Source of the DNA: Numida meleagris
Taxonomy: Eukaryota; Chordata; Aves; Galliformes; Numididae
Reading direction: 5' to 3'
NCBI RefSeq assembly: GCF_002078875.1
Contig: NC_034438.1
Span: forward strand, 13,749,101 to 13,813,100
DNA length: 64,000 nt
Positions 47,488 to 60,600 of this stretch are shown here, piece by piece. A model generated the notes under the pieces. The model was given only the letters and a program-made list of their open reading frames with translations. It was not told the DNA's origin and ran no database searches. Positions within the stretch are counted from its first letter, which is position 1. Each line of letters begins with the position of its first letter. Made by a program: the position numbers and the translations under genes.

Positions 47488-50189
47488 TTTGATTCTGCCA
47501 CAGTCTGACAGTTGCGGCAGGTGGTCACCATGTTTGTTTCAACAGAGTGCAGCTCCCTGCTGCTCTCAGAAGAGAGAGAGAGAGCGGGCTGCCTGCTGGG
47601 CTGCCGGCTGCCCCCCTTCCTGAAGCCTTACAATATTACACCAGAAAGACATTAAGTATAGAACCATACAGAGATTGGTAACTTCCCCATACTAAGAAAG
47701 AAATTAAAATTTCTGATCTATTTCACAGTAGCTATCCGTGTAGCACGTACAGTGCAGCAATCTTGAGTTACAAACAAAGGAAATAGCAACTTTGCCCTTC
47801 TGAATGGAAAACTTCTTCAGGAACTAATTCTGTGAGCCAAATAAATGTACTTTCCTTGGAAGAGTAAGGCATAAGCCTGAAAAATTACCAAAGACAGCAT
47901 GATTCCTAGCAAAAAACTGTGTTACTCAAAGAGTGGGACCAGCCCTTCAAAAACAGTCTTAGTGCCAAATGTTTGCTACCCAGAAATGTTAGGATTGTTA
48001 TCAGCATCCCATCCTCCATCCATAGTCTAGCAATGTGGGATTCCATAAGCTAAGTTTTTGCGTATGTTTTGAAGATCTCTCGTGGCTTTTTTTTTTGTTT
48101 GGTTTGTTTTGTTTTACAGATTGTGGGAGATTAGCTCGTGCCTTGAAATGCCATGAAAGCTTCTCAGTGAAATTTCCTGAGTCAAGTATGTTCTAATGAA
48201 AGAATGTGACGCTCTGGAGAAGTATCTGTGTTAACTGCAATTAGATTTGTAAATACTGAGTATTTAAAAATGCAGCATTTTTCTGAAGTGCAGTAGTAGT
48301 CAGACTACAACAGACCAGACAAAGAGTGATCTATTTTATGAAAAGCTCTAGGGGTAAAACATCTGTTGCTTCTATAGTGTAAATAATAAGTTTGTAGTTT
48401 CTTCCTGGAATGTGATTTCTGTTAATTAGCTAATCTCCACCAATCAATCAATTACAAAAGTGTACTTCGGGGAGGAATGTACTAAATGACTGTTTAGATG
48501 CAAAATGCATGATTTTAGCCTGGCACTGATAGTTGAGCACAATTAGAACAGAAATACAGTAAGACAGAAGAATATGTGTCACCACAAGTTGCTTTTCTAC
48601 TTCCACAGTGTAGTAGATGATGCGTTAGACACAAGGATTCATTTCTCACAAGATTTAAACTCTCTGCTTAATGTCCGTAGAGGAAAAGCAAATAGTCAAT
48701 GGAAGGGAAAAAAAAAAAAGAAACATAGAAACTTTAATGTACAAAATACTGCCTAAATGGAGAACTCTGGATAAGATCAATTAGTCAAGATTTTATAATC
48801 TTGGGGAAATGGTGTTTTAGATACATTCGAGAAACTATGCTCCCTGCCAATCTGACACATGCAGTGTCAGGAGAAATTTAGTATTACTTTAAAGTACACA
48901 GATCTGGAATCTAAATTAGATTATAAAACAGTCTATTGCTATAAATATGCTTAAAATTAAAATTTTAGAAGTTTGACACATCAGTATTTCAACAGAAAGA
49001 TCAACGTTATATAAATTAAAAAGAAATGAAGATTAGATTATTTTGGAATTCAGTGGAAACAATACCATTATTTCTCTTGAATTCATCCTTATTTCTCTGT
49101 TGCTGCTTTCCCTAAAGTTCATCAGTCTTCTTTGTCATATCCTATTTAAACTGGATAAAATATCTATCTGTTAAATGCTTCCAAGCAAAGATTCTCTTTC
49201 TAAGCTCACACAGAGTTTGGCAGGACAGAGCTTTGGCATGGTTGGAATGCTGACATGGCTGCAGTATAAAAAATAAATTCATAAAGAGAAAATCTTTACA
49301 GAAAAAAAATTGTTCTAGTGACTTCAAGTTTTTCAAAAGAAAATCTTCGATATCAACAGTATACATCTGCTTAACTGTGTTCTATCCGGAAGAGTCTCTA
49401 AGCTGATGATATTGACAGACTAATGAAGAACTCTTGACTAATGAGGAACTAACTACCTTTAAGTTACACTCGGGTCACAAGAACATCTGAATCTGCCCAT
49501 GTACAGATACTTTCTTCACTGTAGCAGTGGTTAAAATTTTCCATTAATATAATTAAATTATTTAGTCTAGGTATGTGCTTACTCTTTGGGCTTTGGTATG
49601 TACATATATACCTGAGAGAATTTTAATGGAATCAGCATAAATAAGCTTAAAAAAAAAAAAAACAAGTAAGCCATGCTATAAATTAATGTTTTCAGTCCTG
49701 CTTGGGTGATGGTTGAGACTTTTAAAACAAAAATATTGTTCTGACAAGCTAAATAACTGTAAAGGTCTCTTAGGCTCTAATGACATAAAAGGGGCTTTTT
49801 TCCCCTTGGAAACAGCACGTACCAGTCTGTCTATGCAGCAAAGTGCTGGAACGTGTTGTCTACCTTCAATACCATATGGCTAAATATTTTGTTAAAAGTT
49901 ATGCTGCAGAAAAACACAGGCAATTCCAGACTAAGATTTGCAGACAGCATGATACAGTGAGTTGGATTTCCATCCACAATCACAGTCAATTAGAAAGTTA
50001 CTTTAGAAGCCGGACTAAAGCCAATTTATGTTACGCATGTGCTACCACTAATGCTAGAGAGTATCTTTACGTCTCACCCTAATGAGTCCTTCTGGAGGTG
50101 CCTAAATGAAGGCACTTACAGAGACACTTTAGGAAAGTTCAGTTCCTGTTTACCAGTTGTAATGGAACCTGAGGGAAAGCATAGAGCTG
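47488..50189. other. Intergenic sequence without recognised genes
   Basis: AT-rich apart from a short GA-rich run at about 47570-47586 and an A run at 48709-48719. The open frame at 49843-50082 has no recognisable domain. Confidence 0.5.
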
Positions 50190-50428
50190 TGTCAGGAGAG
50201 AGCTGGGCTGGGTGTTAGGAAAAGGTTCTGCACCAGAGGGTGGTGGGCACTGGAGCAGGCTCCCCAGGGCAGAGATCATGGCACCAAGCCATTCAAGAAG
50301 CATTTGGACATAGCTCAGACAAAGCGTTTGACTTTTGGGTGGTCCTGTGTGGAGCCAGGATTTGGCCTTGATGATCCTTGTGGATCTCTTCCAACTTGAG
50401 ATATTCCACTCTACAATTCTATGATATA
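50190..50428 (+). mobile_element. CR1 LINE 3'-end fragment
   Basis: Contains agagctgggctgggtgttag, ggagcaggctccccagggca and ttggccttgatgatccttgt, ending in acaattctatgata. This matches the 3' end of a CR1 subfamily differing from the copies at 21203 and 45702. Confidence 0.85.
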
Positions 50429-53400
50429 TTTACAGATGGACATTTAGCATCACCTTATTGCAAATATTAGAGATGTCTACAGAGTTAAATTTTTGCCTTA
50501 TAATTAAGAGTTGGAATTCATTCTTCATTCTTTCATTCTTCATTGCCTGTCTTCCTGTGAATGTAATCTATAAAGTAAAACCACTACTAAATAATTAAGA
50601 ATAAAAACAAACTGTGCAATAACGTGTGGTTCACTGAATTTTAAAATTCTCTCATCATCCCCTTCACTGGGAGATGACAGGAGTTCCGCTTTCCCCATCA
50701 ATACCTGTCATCATGACACACCTGGAGTCCCAATTGTAAACCATGACTACAAGAGCACAGTACTTTCTCCACTTACACCTCAGTGGCAGATCTTCTATGC
50801 ACAAAAAATATTTTCATCACTTTGGCTATGTCTGTATCCCAGTGGACAGCAATCTTCAGACATTCTGATCATGTTGTTCCCTACAGACAGCAGTGGTGAC
50901 CATGACTGGTAGGTTGTTATTTCTCTGGACATGTTCAGACTTGAAGGGCCCTACATGCTCCCCTGGCTTCTAGCAGTGAGGCAGGCAGCTCTGGTTTTGA
51001 GGACAGCATCAACAAGCACTGAAGATGTAATATCTTTCCTCTCTATCACAAATGATATGATTCTATGATTCTATGAAGTAATGCTATCTAAGCATGCTGT
51101 GGCATATTTAGCATTTCTGAAAACAAGTCCACTTATTTTTACATACAGTTGTATGGCTCTGTTGTTTCTGTCTAAATGAAACAGTTTGTTCTAAAAAAAA
51201 TCCTGTTCAAGCCATGATATAGTCATGAATTGAAGATATTCAGAACTGAATTTGGCAAGTCATGAGCAACTCAATCTGGCTTTGAAGCTGGCCCTACTTG
51301 GAGAAGAGGTTTGAACCAGGCAAGATCCAGAAGTCCCTTCCAAAAAAAATTATTATGTGAAACATAGCAAATATTCCCTCAGCATTACTAACCCTGAAGC
51401 CCTGTTAGGATCATTTTAATGACAAAATAGTTTTGCTGTGAAGCTTTCAGTAAGGGTCTCTCACTAATTACCCTATTCTAACAACAGTTACACTTACTGA
51501 TAAGAACCTCCTGCCTCTGCAGTTTGTTTCCGTGGTAAGGCAGAACATCAAGCAGAATACATACATGGCCCTAACAAGCAGGATTAAAGAAACGTTGATA
51601 TGTCCTGGTCATCCATTCAGTGTTAGCCTGGAAAACAAGCAGTTTTTACCTAGTGAGGTAAGAAGGAGCTAGAGGAGGAGTTGTTCAGCTTTCCTGTATA
51701 ACCAGAGGGCTTGGTTGCCTCTGATTTCATGGGAACGTTATTCAGTGACATTATAATCATCTACTTCATAGGCCTGGCCGCATGCTGCCACACTCATACA
51801 CGCTATCTTGGACACTTTTCTCAGAAGCCCTTTGTGGTAACTTCCCACAGAAAAAGGAGTGATACACACAGAGAAGATCGCTGCTTGGTAGATAGTTATA
51901 GTCACATCATCAATACTCAGAAATAATGGGAATCAACTGGTATCTCTATCACTCACAGAAGTGGTGCGCTGACTTCATCAGAAGTCAGTTTGCCTCTATT
52001 CAAAGGAATGGAAAGGAAAACACATGAACTTCCTGCTCAGTTAATGTTAGTGTCAGTGCGAGGAGACATTTGAAAAATTCAAACATCACAGAGAGAATAA
52101 AATCAGGGCCTTGACAGGTGGTCCACTGAGGTGTTCAGGTTCTGTTTTGTTTGTTTTGTGAGGCACCAGACAAAGGCACTGCCTTCAGGCTGACGTCAAA
52201 GAAGCATTAGGATGTGTGGCACACTCCTGCTGACCTTTCCCCCAGCATCTCACAGTTGAAGGGGGCTGAAGGGACCCCTGAGGTCAGCAGCAGTGCGCTT
52301 CACCAGCAGAGAGGTTTTCCCGCCTTTGAGGGTGTGTACTGTTCCTCCTCAGCCCACTGAGGACAAGGAGTGCACAGGGCAGGGCAAGGCAGGGTGTCCT
52401 CTCAGAGGAACCTGCAGCACCTGCTCCCTCTCTCTGTGCTTCTGCCAAGCAAAAGGCTGCGCCCTGAGCATGCTGCACTCTGGAGCCTGTGGGAGCATCT
52501 CACTTCTACGCAGGCACTGGCTGTAAGCAAACTGCGGGACAGAGAGGCAAACAGGGCCACTGTGAGCTGGTGGACGGAACTGGCTGGGATTGCAGCAGAT
52601 CGTACTGCCATCTTCTTGCATTGCGGTGAGGCTTCTGCAAAATCAAGTGGGGGGATGGGAACCACCCCATTCTGAGTGATGCATTTTGATCTGCCTTCCA
52701 TGTTTTAAATGTCAGAGGGTCTTCCAAGTGTGAGCAATGAAGCAAGGTCAAAGCCAATGTTAGCGCTTGTCCTCAAGATGGGTGGAGCTCAGAAAAACAG
52801 TGAGATGATCTGAAATGCCTGTTACTGAGTAATCACTGTATTCAGTTCAGATGTGCTCTTAAAAAATCGGGAGAACTTCTTGGGCGTTTTTGGTTATGTA
52901 TACAGTTTTCAGTGTTACATGAAACAAAAAAGAAATCTTAAATTCCAAAATAAGATTATCATAAGCAACACTTAGAAAATGATTCTAAGAGATGGAGATG
53001 TGGAGAGTAAATAAAGGTGTCAGTTTTGTGGCAGATGAAAATGTGTGTTAAATCTCTAGCCTTCCTCCAAGTGAAGTAAGTATAGTTCAGAATAGGAGTG
53101 GGAGGCTTAAGAAAAATGCTTTTGGAGAACTTAACATATAAATAATGATTACACAAAAAGTGATGAGTTTTCCTGCTGGAAAAACGCAACATTCAAAATA
53201 CAGCGTATTATTTTTAATTTATTCTTTCTGTTCAGCAGGAGCTATATTCCCAGTGGCATCATTGCCTAACGCTGCCAAATGCTTAGCACATCCTGTCTTC
53301 CACATAAACAAATGATGCCATGGAATATGAAAACACAAATAAAACAGCACGCAGCATGGCAGCTCCCTGAGCTTCCATCCTCAGTCAAAATTCAGATGTT

Positions 53401-54946
53401 AAAACACTTTTATAAGCATGATAACATGGTACATGATAGAAAAATAGATAAGATAGTGCCCATGATAAGGACTGGAAAGATCGGGGCTTGGCATTCACAC
53501 CGTACATTTAAATTATCAAATAAAACATGTAATTGTTTTACAAAATTGAACGTTCTAAATAACTATTTCAAACTCAATTTGAACAACTCATTACACTGTA
53601 ATAACAATTACAGGTCATTAAGATTGCTAGCTTTGAAGAAAACTGCCAGTTTATCTTAGAAGTACTGGTTCTTTAGGCATATTCTTAAAAATTATTGATT
53701 TTTTTAAAATAGTTTTTTAGTGTTACGTAATGAATTAGCATTAGTCCCTCTAATGCTAATTAGAGGAAATGCTGGACACAAAAGCAAACTCTCTGTTGAA
53801 CACACAGAGCTATTATCACTATCTTACACCTTTTTTAAAGATGTTGCACATACATAAAGACCTGAAAATATTGAATTAAAAAAAAAAATTCAGTTTGGTT
53901 CTTGCTCAGTTGTTCATTTACATGTGTATTTCAGCGTAACTTCATTGTAAGTATATATGTGTGGAAACCTCTTCAGTTTCTGGGTAGCACACACATTCTA
54001 TCTTCTGGATCAGCACCCTCATTTCATTTTTATTTACTATCCATAACAAAGACAGTTTATACATTCCTGCACAGAAGTGATGGTTTTGTCCAGAATATAT
54101 GCTTTATCTGTATTGGAATTATTGTTTGATGGAGTTTGATGTTCAAAGATACTTGAAATATTTTTAGAAACATTCATATATTTTCTTTCAGATACATCTT
54201 GCAATTGCATGTTGAAGATTCTGTAAGTAGAACTCCCAGTAAAAATAGGAATTGTGTTACTAATCTGAAATTATATGGGTGTGCTTCAAAATATTGATTT
54301 TTACTAACACGATGAGGTTTATGTGCAGCAGTTTCTCATCACTGATATTAATGTGAATTGTTTATAAGAAAGTATGTATGTAGCTTTAAGCCTGAATAGA
54401 GTATTGGAGCCCGTAGACAGTTAAAAGATGTATATTCTGAATTAATATGTACCCAGTAAAAGCTCCTTTGCTTAAATAATATTTTTTAAGTTAATCAAAC
54501 TTAACAGAGCTTCATCTATTGCCTCTGCAAAATGCACAGTGGAGAACGAGTATTTTGAATCCATTCAATTTCGTGCTTTAAAAGTGATGATAGGAAAGCC
54601 AATATGTTTTAGTAACATATATAAGAAATAGTAGCTCATATGTTTTAAAAGCATCATATGTGGTTTTAGCTAGAATTGTGTCATTGTGTCTATAGAATTG
54701 GATTCAGATTTATTTTTGAATTGCAACAAAAAATATATTTTTTTACATCATCTAACAGTTTGATAGATTTGCTTTGGGCTTTCTGACATTAATTTTATTT
54801 CTTAGAAATACTAGGTCTCAGGTTGGTGGAAGTTTAGATTAATAGGCAAAAATAGTTACATATTTTTTTTAAATGTTACTTGTTCTGCTTACATTTGTGC
54901 ATACAAATCTACTGAAAATTAATAGATCTATTTTTTATATATGCAG
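50429..54946. other. Intergenic / CCDC152 upstream sequence
   Basis: Mostly AT-rich. A bare CR1-type tail (atgattctatgattctatga) lies at about 51058-51077 and a CR1-like minus-strand end at about 52245-52290. A relatively GC-rich segment at 52260-52640 is the best candidate for an upstream CCDC152 promoter or first exon, without direct proof. Confidence 0.4.
54192..54222 (+). other. Possible small non-coding exon upstream of CCDC152
   Basis: A 31-bp segment is flanked by a tttctttcag acceptor-like site and a strong gtaagtag donor, 720 bp before the first coding exon. It could be a 5' untranslated mini-exon, but such site pairs also occur by chance and no homology supports it. Confidence 0.15.
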
Positions 54947-55052
54947 TGGTCACTGGCTGAAATGTTCTGGAAATCAATGAATCACAGCCATGAAGAAAAT
55001 CAATGTGGTGAATCTTGATAAACTTTTAGATAACTTCTCAGAGATAGAAAAG
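54947..55052 (+). CDS. CCDC152: CCDC152 first coding exon (coding from 54990)
   Basis: CCDC152 encodes a coiled-coil protein of about 250 residues in human with no established biochemical function; it lies just downstream of GHR on the same strand in mammals. The exon follows a tatatgcag acceptor. The start codon ATG is 54990-54992, preceded by an in-frame TGA, so the 5' part is untranslated. It encodes 21 residues beginning MKKINVVNLDKLLDNFSEIE, matching the human region MKKISSVNLDKLINDFSQIE, and ends in phase 0 at a consensus gtaagt donor. The human protein has a few residues ahead of this Met; here no upstream extension is open in frame. Confidence 0.9.
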
Positions 55053-55242
55053 GTAAGTAAAAAAGGTCTTAAAAGAAAGTTGAAATTGCTATCCATAAAT
55101 ATTTTTTTGATACTGTGGTAAGCTTTTCAAGTGAAGATTCTTCTGTTTTGCAGCTAATTCTTATTAATATACCTTGTAATACCAACTTTGTTTCAAAGCT
55201 GATTGTACTGGTTGTATCTCAGTGTGATACAAGTGATTTAAG

Positions 55243-55990
55243 AGAATCGTGGAATCATACAATTTCCTGTGTTGGAAGGGGCCCACCAGGATCACCAAAT
55301 ACACCTCCTGGCTTCATACAGGAACACCCAAATATTCAAACCCTATGTTCTGCCCTCTGGTGCAGACCATTTCCCTAATTCCCCTGGCCCAACCACGTCA
55401 CAGCTCCATGCCGTTCCCTCGGGCCCTGTTGCTGTCACAGAGAGCAGAGCTCAGCGCTGTCCTCCGCTCCCTGTGAGGAGCTGCAGCCACCATGAGGCCT
55501 CCCCTCAGCCTGCCCTGCTCTGGGCCCAACACTCCAAAGGTCCCCAGCAGCACCTCACACTCTTTACCCTCTAGAACCTTCACCACCTTCATAGATCTCA
55601 TTTGAATGCTCTCTACTAGTTTTATGTCCTTCTGATATTGCAGAGCCCAACCTGTACCCAGTGTTCAAAGTGAGGCTGCAGAGCGCAGAGCAGAGCGGGA
55701 CAATCCTTCCCTCACCCACCTGGCAGTGCGAGGCCTGAGGCACCACAGGGTGCGTTTGTCTCTTTGGGCTGCCGGGGCACACTGCTGACTCACAGTCTAT
55801 TCACCATCAGCCAGAACCTCCAGATCCTTTTTGGCAGGGCTGTTGGGCTGCCTCTCATCCCCCGAGTTTGTGCATATAGCCAGGGTTGCTTTGTCCCAGC
55901 TGCAGAACCTGGCACTTGCTCCTGTTGAACTTCATGTGGTTGGTGATTGCTCAGCCTTCCAACTTGTCACTGTCTCTCTGCAAGGTCTGT
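55243..55990 (-). mobile_element. CR1-type LINE fragment
   Basis: The + strand starts gagaatcgtggaatcatacaatttcctgtgttggaaggggcccaccaggatca, the reverse of a CR1 3' end, and continues through GC-rich CR1 sequence (ctcccctcagcctgccctgctctggg; cacactgctgactcacagtc) to about 55990. It lies in the first CCDC152 intron, 190 bp past the donor. Coding frames are broken. Confidence 0.82.
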
Positions 55991-56599
55991 GAAGTCTGAG
56001 AAGTATTTGTTTCTGTGCTAGAATTTTAATGGTGCTAAGGCCCAATTTTGGCTTCTCAGGAAGAGACTGGAATATCTCTTTCTAACAGATACTTCCACTG
56101 TTAATACCAGTATTACAGAGCTCTGCTGGACCTTTGCTTCAGAAATTGTTATTACTATGGAAGGAGAATCTGTTTTTTTTTTATTATTATATATGCATTG
56201 AACTCTCAGTATGTAATTTCTTAAAGACTGATCCACTGAGGAAAATTGGTGCTGGATTCCTTGTTAGTCCCACAGGCCACCTCTCTGGTAATTGATGCTG
56301 TTCGGTGAATCCACACTAAAGGTAACAGAGAAGCAGCACCTAAAATAAACATAGTATTTCTCATGAAAAAATAAATCGATGTATGTATATATATATAAAA
56401 TGCCAATTTCTGTTCATACACATTACTCATATTGATTCTCAATGATGGCATTCACAGCTTCTTATGCAAAGCAGTAAAAAGAACTTTGTGAGGATTGATC
56501 TGGACCATACAGTATAGTATTCAGAAGGATCCAGTTTATAACTAGTTCTTAGTTCTGCAGGGTAAACTATCAACTGCATAGGCTTTCAAATCTGACACG

Positions 56600-57372
56600 T
56601 GAATTTCATGAAGATCAACAAGCTCAAGTGCAAAGTTCTGTACCTGGATTGGGGCAATCCCAGATTTTGACCAGACTAGGTGAGAAATTTACTGGGAGCA
56701 GTCATGCCGAGAAGAACTTGGGGATGAAAAACTGATTATAAGCCAGCAGTGTGCACTTGCAATCCAGAAAGCCAACTGTATCCTAGACTTCATCAAAAGA
56801 GTGGCCAGCAGGACAAGGGAGGTGATTGTACCCCTTTTCTCTGCCCTCATGAGGTAGTATTGTGCCCAGGGCTGGAGGTCCCAGCGTAAGAAAGGTGTGG
56901 AGCTGTTGGAGCTGGTCCAGAGGAAGCCATGAGGATGGTCAGGGGTCTGGAGCACCTCTCCTACGAAGATGGGCTGAAAAAGCTATATTTGTTCAGCCTG
57001 GAGAAGAGAAGGTTCTGGGGAGACCTCATTATAAAATTCCAGTACTTAAAAGAGGTTTATAATAAAGATGGAGAGACCTTCTGCTAGAGCCTGTAGTGAC
57101 AAGACAAGGGGAACAGTTTTAAATTGTTTTAAACTGGAAGAGGTTAGAATTATGTCAGATATAAGGAAGAAATTTTTCACAATGAGAGTCATAAGACACG
57201 GGAACCAGTTGCTCTAAGAAGTTGTGGATGCTCTGTCATTGGAAGTGGTCAAAGTAAGGTTGAACAGTGCTTTGAAACCCCTGATTCAGGAGAAGATGCC
57301 CCTGCCCATAGCAGGGGAATTGGACTGGATGAACTTCAAAGGCCTATTCCAAACCCAGAACATTCTATGATT
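56600..57372 (+). mobile_element. CR1 LINE 3' part
   Basis: Begins near catgaagatcaacaagctca, continues with aagttctgtacctggattgg and ggagacctcattataaaatt, and ends with aacattctatgattcat. It is diverged, with multiple frame breaks. It ends only 155 bp before the acceptor of the second CCDC152 coding exon. Confidence 0.88.
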
Positions 57373-57527
57373 CATCTTTTCTACGATAGAATTTCCAGAA
57401 AGTCAAATAATATAGGCTTGTGACTGCAGACTTGTTAAGTGCTAATTTTATATAAATTTAAAACACAGGATTTAAAACTCAGATCAAAAGATATCAGTAT
57501 AAAATTGGTCTTTTTCCCGTCTCCTAG

Positions 57528-57633
57528 AAAATTTCGGAAATTAATGAAGCAAACAAACTATTACTTCTTCAGCTGGAAAAATCCAACAGGTTGTTAACAT
57601 TAAGCCAATCAAGGGAGGAATCAGTAAAAGAAG
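57528..57633 (+). CDS. CCDC152: CCDC152 second coding exon (coiled-coil start)
   Basis: The 106-bp exon lies between a cccgtctcctag acceptor and a gtaagg donor. It is in phase 0 with the preceding exon and encodes 35 codons plus a trailing G. The translation contains EINEANKLLLLQLEKSN and SREESVKE, matching human CCDC152 in which QLEKSN is identical. Leucines at heptad-like spacing indicate the beginning of the long coiled coil. The following exon, expected to continue with a Glu/Gly-split codon, was not found by eye in the remaining 6.3 kb, so the gene is partial in this window. Confidence 0.88.
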
Positions 57634-60600
57634 GTAAGGTCTTGGTTTTTTCCCTAATTAAAAAAAAATAAAGAAAGCTTTTTGCTTGTATTCATGAAGT
57701 TCTGAGAAATACATATATTATTTTCAATCGTATAAAATAGCAAGGTTCTTAAATACTGTATGAAATGTAGTAATGCTTATTTTGTGGCATGTAATGGAAT
57801 TACCCTTCCAGCAGCTTATCCAACAAGCATATGGATATTGCAGAAAGAGATCAGATCATTAAAGCATAGCTTTCTCTTCCTGAACACTTGTTGACTGTGT
57901 TTGAAAATAGCTTTGTTCTCTGTTCTTTCAGTAGCACCCAAGATAATCTTCTCTATAACTTTTTTAGGGACTGAGGTTAGACTGACAGGTCTGTAGTTTT
58001 CTGTGTCTTCTTTCATGCTGTTTTGGTAGACATGTATAACACTGGCTAGTTTACAGCTAACAGCAACCTCCCTGGACCCCTGAAGTCTTAAACACAAAGA
58101 CAGTACCTCTCGCTCAAGTCTTCTGTTTGTGGTTTTTGAAGATGTGAGATTGCATTGTGGCAGTATCTTGTTTGGTATTTCTACTCCTTCCTAAAGTATC
58201 TTCTACTGAGCATTATGGTATGGGACAGCAAACTGAAAGGAACTCTGGTTTAACTCATTAGAAACATTTGTTTCTCTACTGAGCACAAAATACGAAGGAC
58301 AGTCATTCAGAAACAGAGCAAGAGGCTTCATTACTGATGAAAACAAAGAGGAGGTTTTTTGTATGAAATAGATTTTAAAGACAGAAAGGAAAACGTTGAC
58401 AAAAAAGAAGAAATTATTCTTATCATAAAACCCATGGGATAAAAGATAATGAATACAAAAGAGACAATGCAGTAAGTCAGAGCAGCTGGGAAGACTGAAG
58501 CAAGGACACCATAAGCAGAACAGACTGAAAACAGATGGAAGTCGGAAGCGAGGTTTGGGTTATGTAAATTGCCTCACTTCAATGAGATAAGAGTGAAATG
58601 ACTTGAGGAGATAGTTATGCTGATAAAACTGGGGAGAACAATCTCTGGAGCTGTTTTGAAACACATGATGGAAAAAAAATGTGGATGGCAGAAGTCCAAG
58701 TAAAAGTGCCAGAGTAATCACCATGAAATACAAAATAAAGTTTAGTAGCAGAAAAAAAAAGGAAATATTCAAGTTGCAGTAATTTACAAATTAGTAAGGA
58801 CATAGATAGGAGGCAGAAGTTTTGGAAACTGATAATTCTGGTCTGAGAGTAAGAGAGACTGCCAAGATGTTAGTAGCAGTAAAGGAAGAAGTGAAAAGAG
58901 GTGACTTAAAACATAGTAGGACTTCCAAGAGGTGGTTCTGAAATCTACTTGGTAATAAGGTAAATACGAGATGCTAAGGGCATAGAATGTATTTAGAAAA
59001 TTAGCTGATTAATGTGGCTATATTCTCTTAGGTTAAAATGCTTACCAGTAACGTATTCCAATCAAATTCTAGCACACCACAAGATTTGAGTGTTTATATA
59101 AGTAACATTTTTGAATGACATTCATTAAAGGTGATCAAACAGTAGTTTCTCAAACCGTTTTGTTCAATACATTGCCATGATCTGCAGTGGATGCTGTCAG
59201 AGAAATTTTCAGGTAAACATGAGTTACTGTGTTGCTGAGGGTCAGCAGTATTTATAATGTTAAAAATACATCGGAAGTACATTATAGGTTATTAAGTAAT
59301 TATAAATTACAGTAATCGTAAAATAATTTCAAAGCATTTTGCCTTTTATTTTTAAAACTGATAAAATGGACTTTGTACATTTAATCAGTGATTAAAGTAG
59401 TAGCATACGGTATGTTCAGACTCAGAGCACTGGAAGTGTTGTGTCAGGTAGTTTGGATCTTTGCAGAACCCTTTTGATAGTCAGAGCACTGTGACAGTAA
59501 AAAACACTCTTTACTTCTCATGGGAATATAGAGGAGTCCTGCACTGAACTGGAGGAGATGTGTGGGAACAATTCATCATTGATTCTTCTATTCTTATTTT
59601 GGCAACAGTTATCCTAACAGACTCTAGATGTGAGAATGGCTTTTATATAATGATAGGGCCAACTGTGGCTTGGAAAAGAGATTTCGTCTAGCCTCATGCC
59701 CCAAGCCACTTCCCAGAGCCCATCTCAGTCATATTTCCCAAGGGTATCAGTAGAAGAATTGATCCAAAAGCAAATGAAATTGCTGGATCTGAACAGCTGC
59801 ATCAAATTTTTGATGAACAATGTCAACATGCATTCTGAATATATGTACATTCTCAAGTTGAATAAGATTCTGAAGTCCACCTTGTTGCAAATTTAACACA
59901 AGAGCAAGTGAGTTTAGGATAGATAAACAACTCAGCCTTAGCAGTAGACCACAAAGCTATTCACAGAACAGCCAAGGAAAAACATGAGAGACCACATGCT
60001 GCTGAATGGTTCACATATGATTCCAAATAAACATGCTTCTTTCAGCAACGGGGAAGAGAGCAAAAGCACTGTGGAAGGAAAAGCTGTTGTTCCACTTACC
60101 CTGAAGGATTTGTGGCTGCTAGGGTCGTTGGGTGGAGGAAGTGGAATTTTATTCTGGCTGAAAAACCCTATGTTAGTATGAGAAACTGAAATGAGAATAG
60201 CATTTCACACCCGAAGAAAATTCCAAAAAGTATAAGTGAGAACCTGAGAGCTTCTTGACATCCTTGATTGCCAGAAGTCTCTTTGGAACTGTTCAAGGTA
60301 AAAGAAGAGTGGGAATTCTGAGGGATATGCAAAGGAAGAAAGAAAATGTATAAAACTTAGTGGGGAGAGGAGTGTGAAACTCTTTAACCAAACATAATGT
60401 AGAAAAAGATGAGCAACATGGCAAGCGTATACATGTTCTGAAAGATAACAAATGGGCTTTGTTTTGTTTTAATATGTTCTTTACTGAACAAAGGTGAGAT
60501 TCAGGACCGCAGCTTTGTTTAGTGTAAAACATTGTGATCAACTTAACATGGACAAGTCTGGCACTTTTGTTTTCCGCTCCTAAATGTTTTCTATACTAAG

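Noticed and set aside
53279..53659. 126-codon open frame on the + strand
   Set aside because: Low-complexity Asn/Lys/Leu-rich composition expected from AT-rich DNA, with no recognisable motif.
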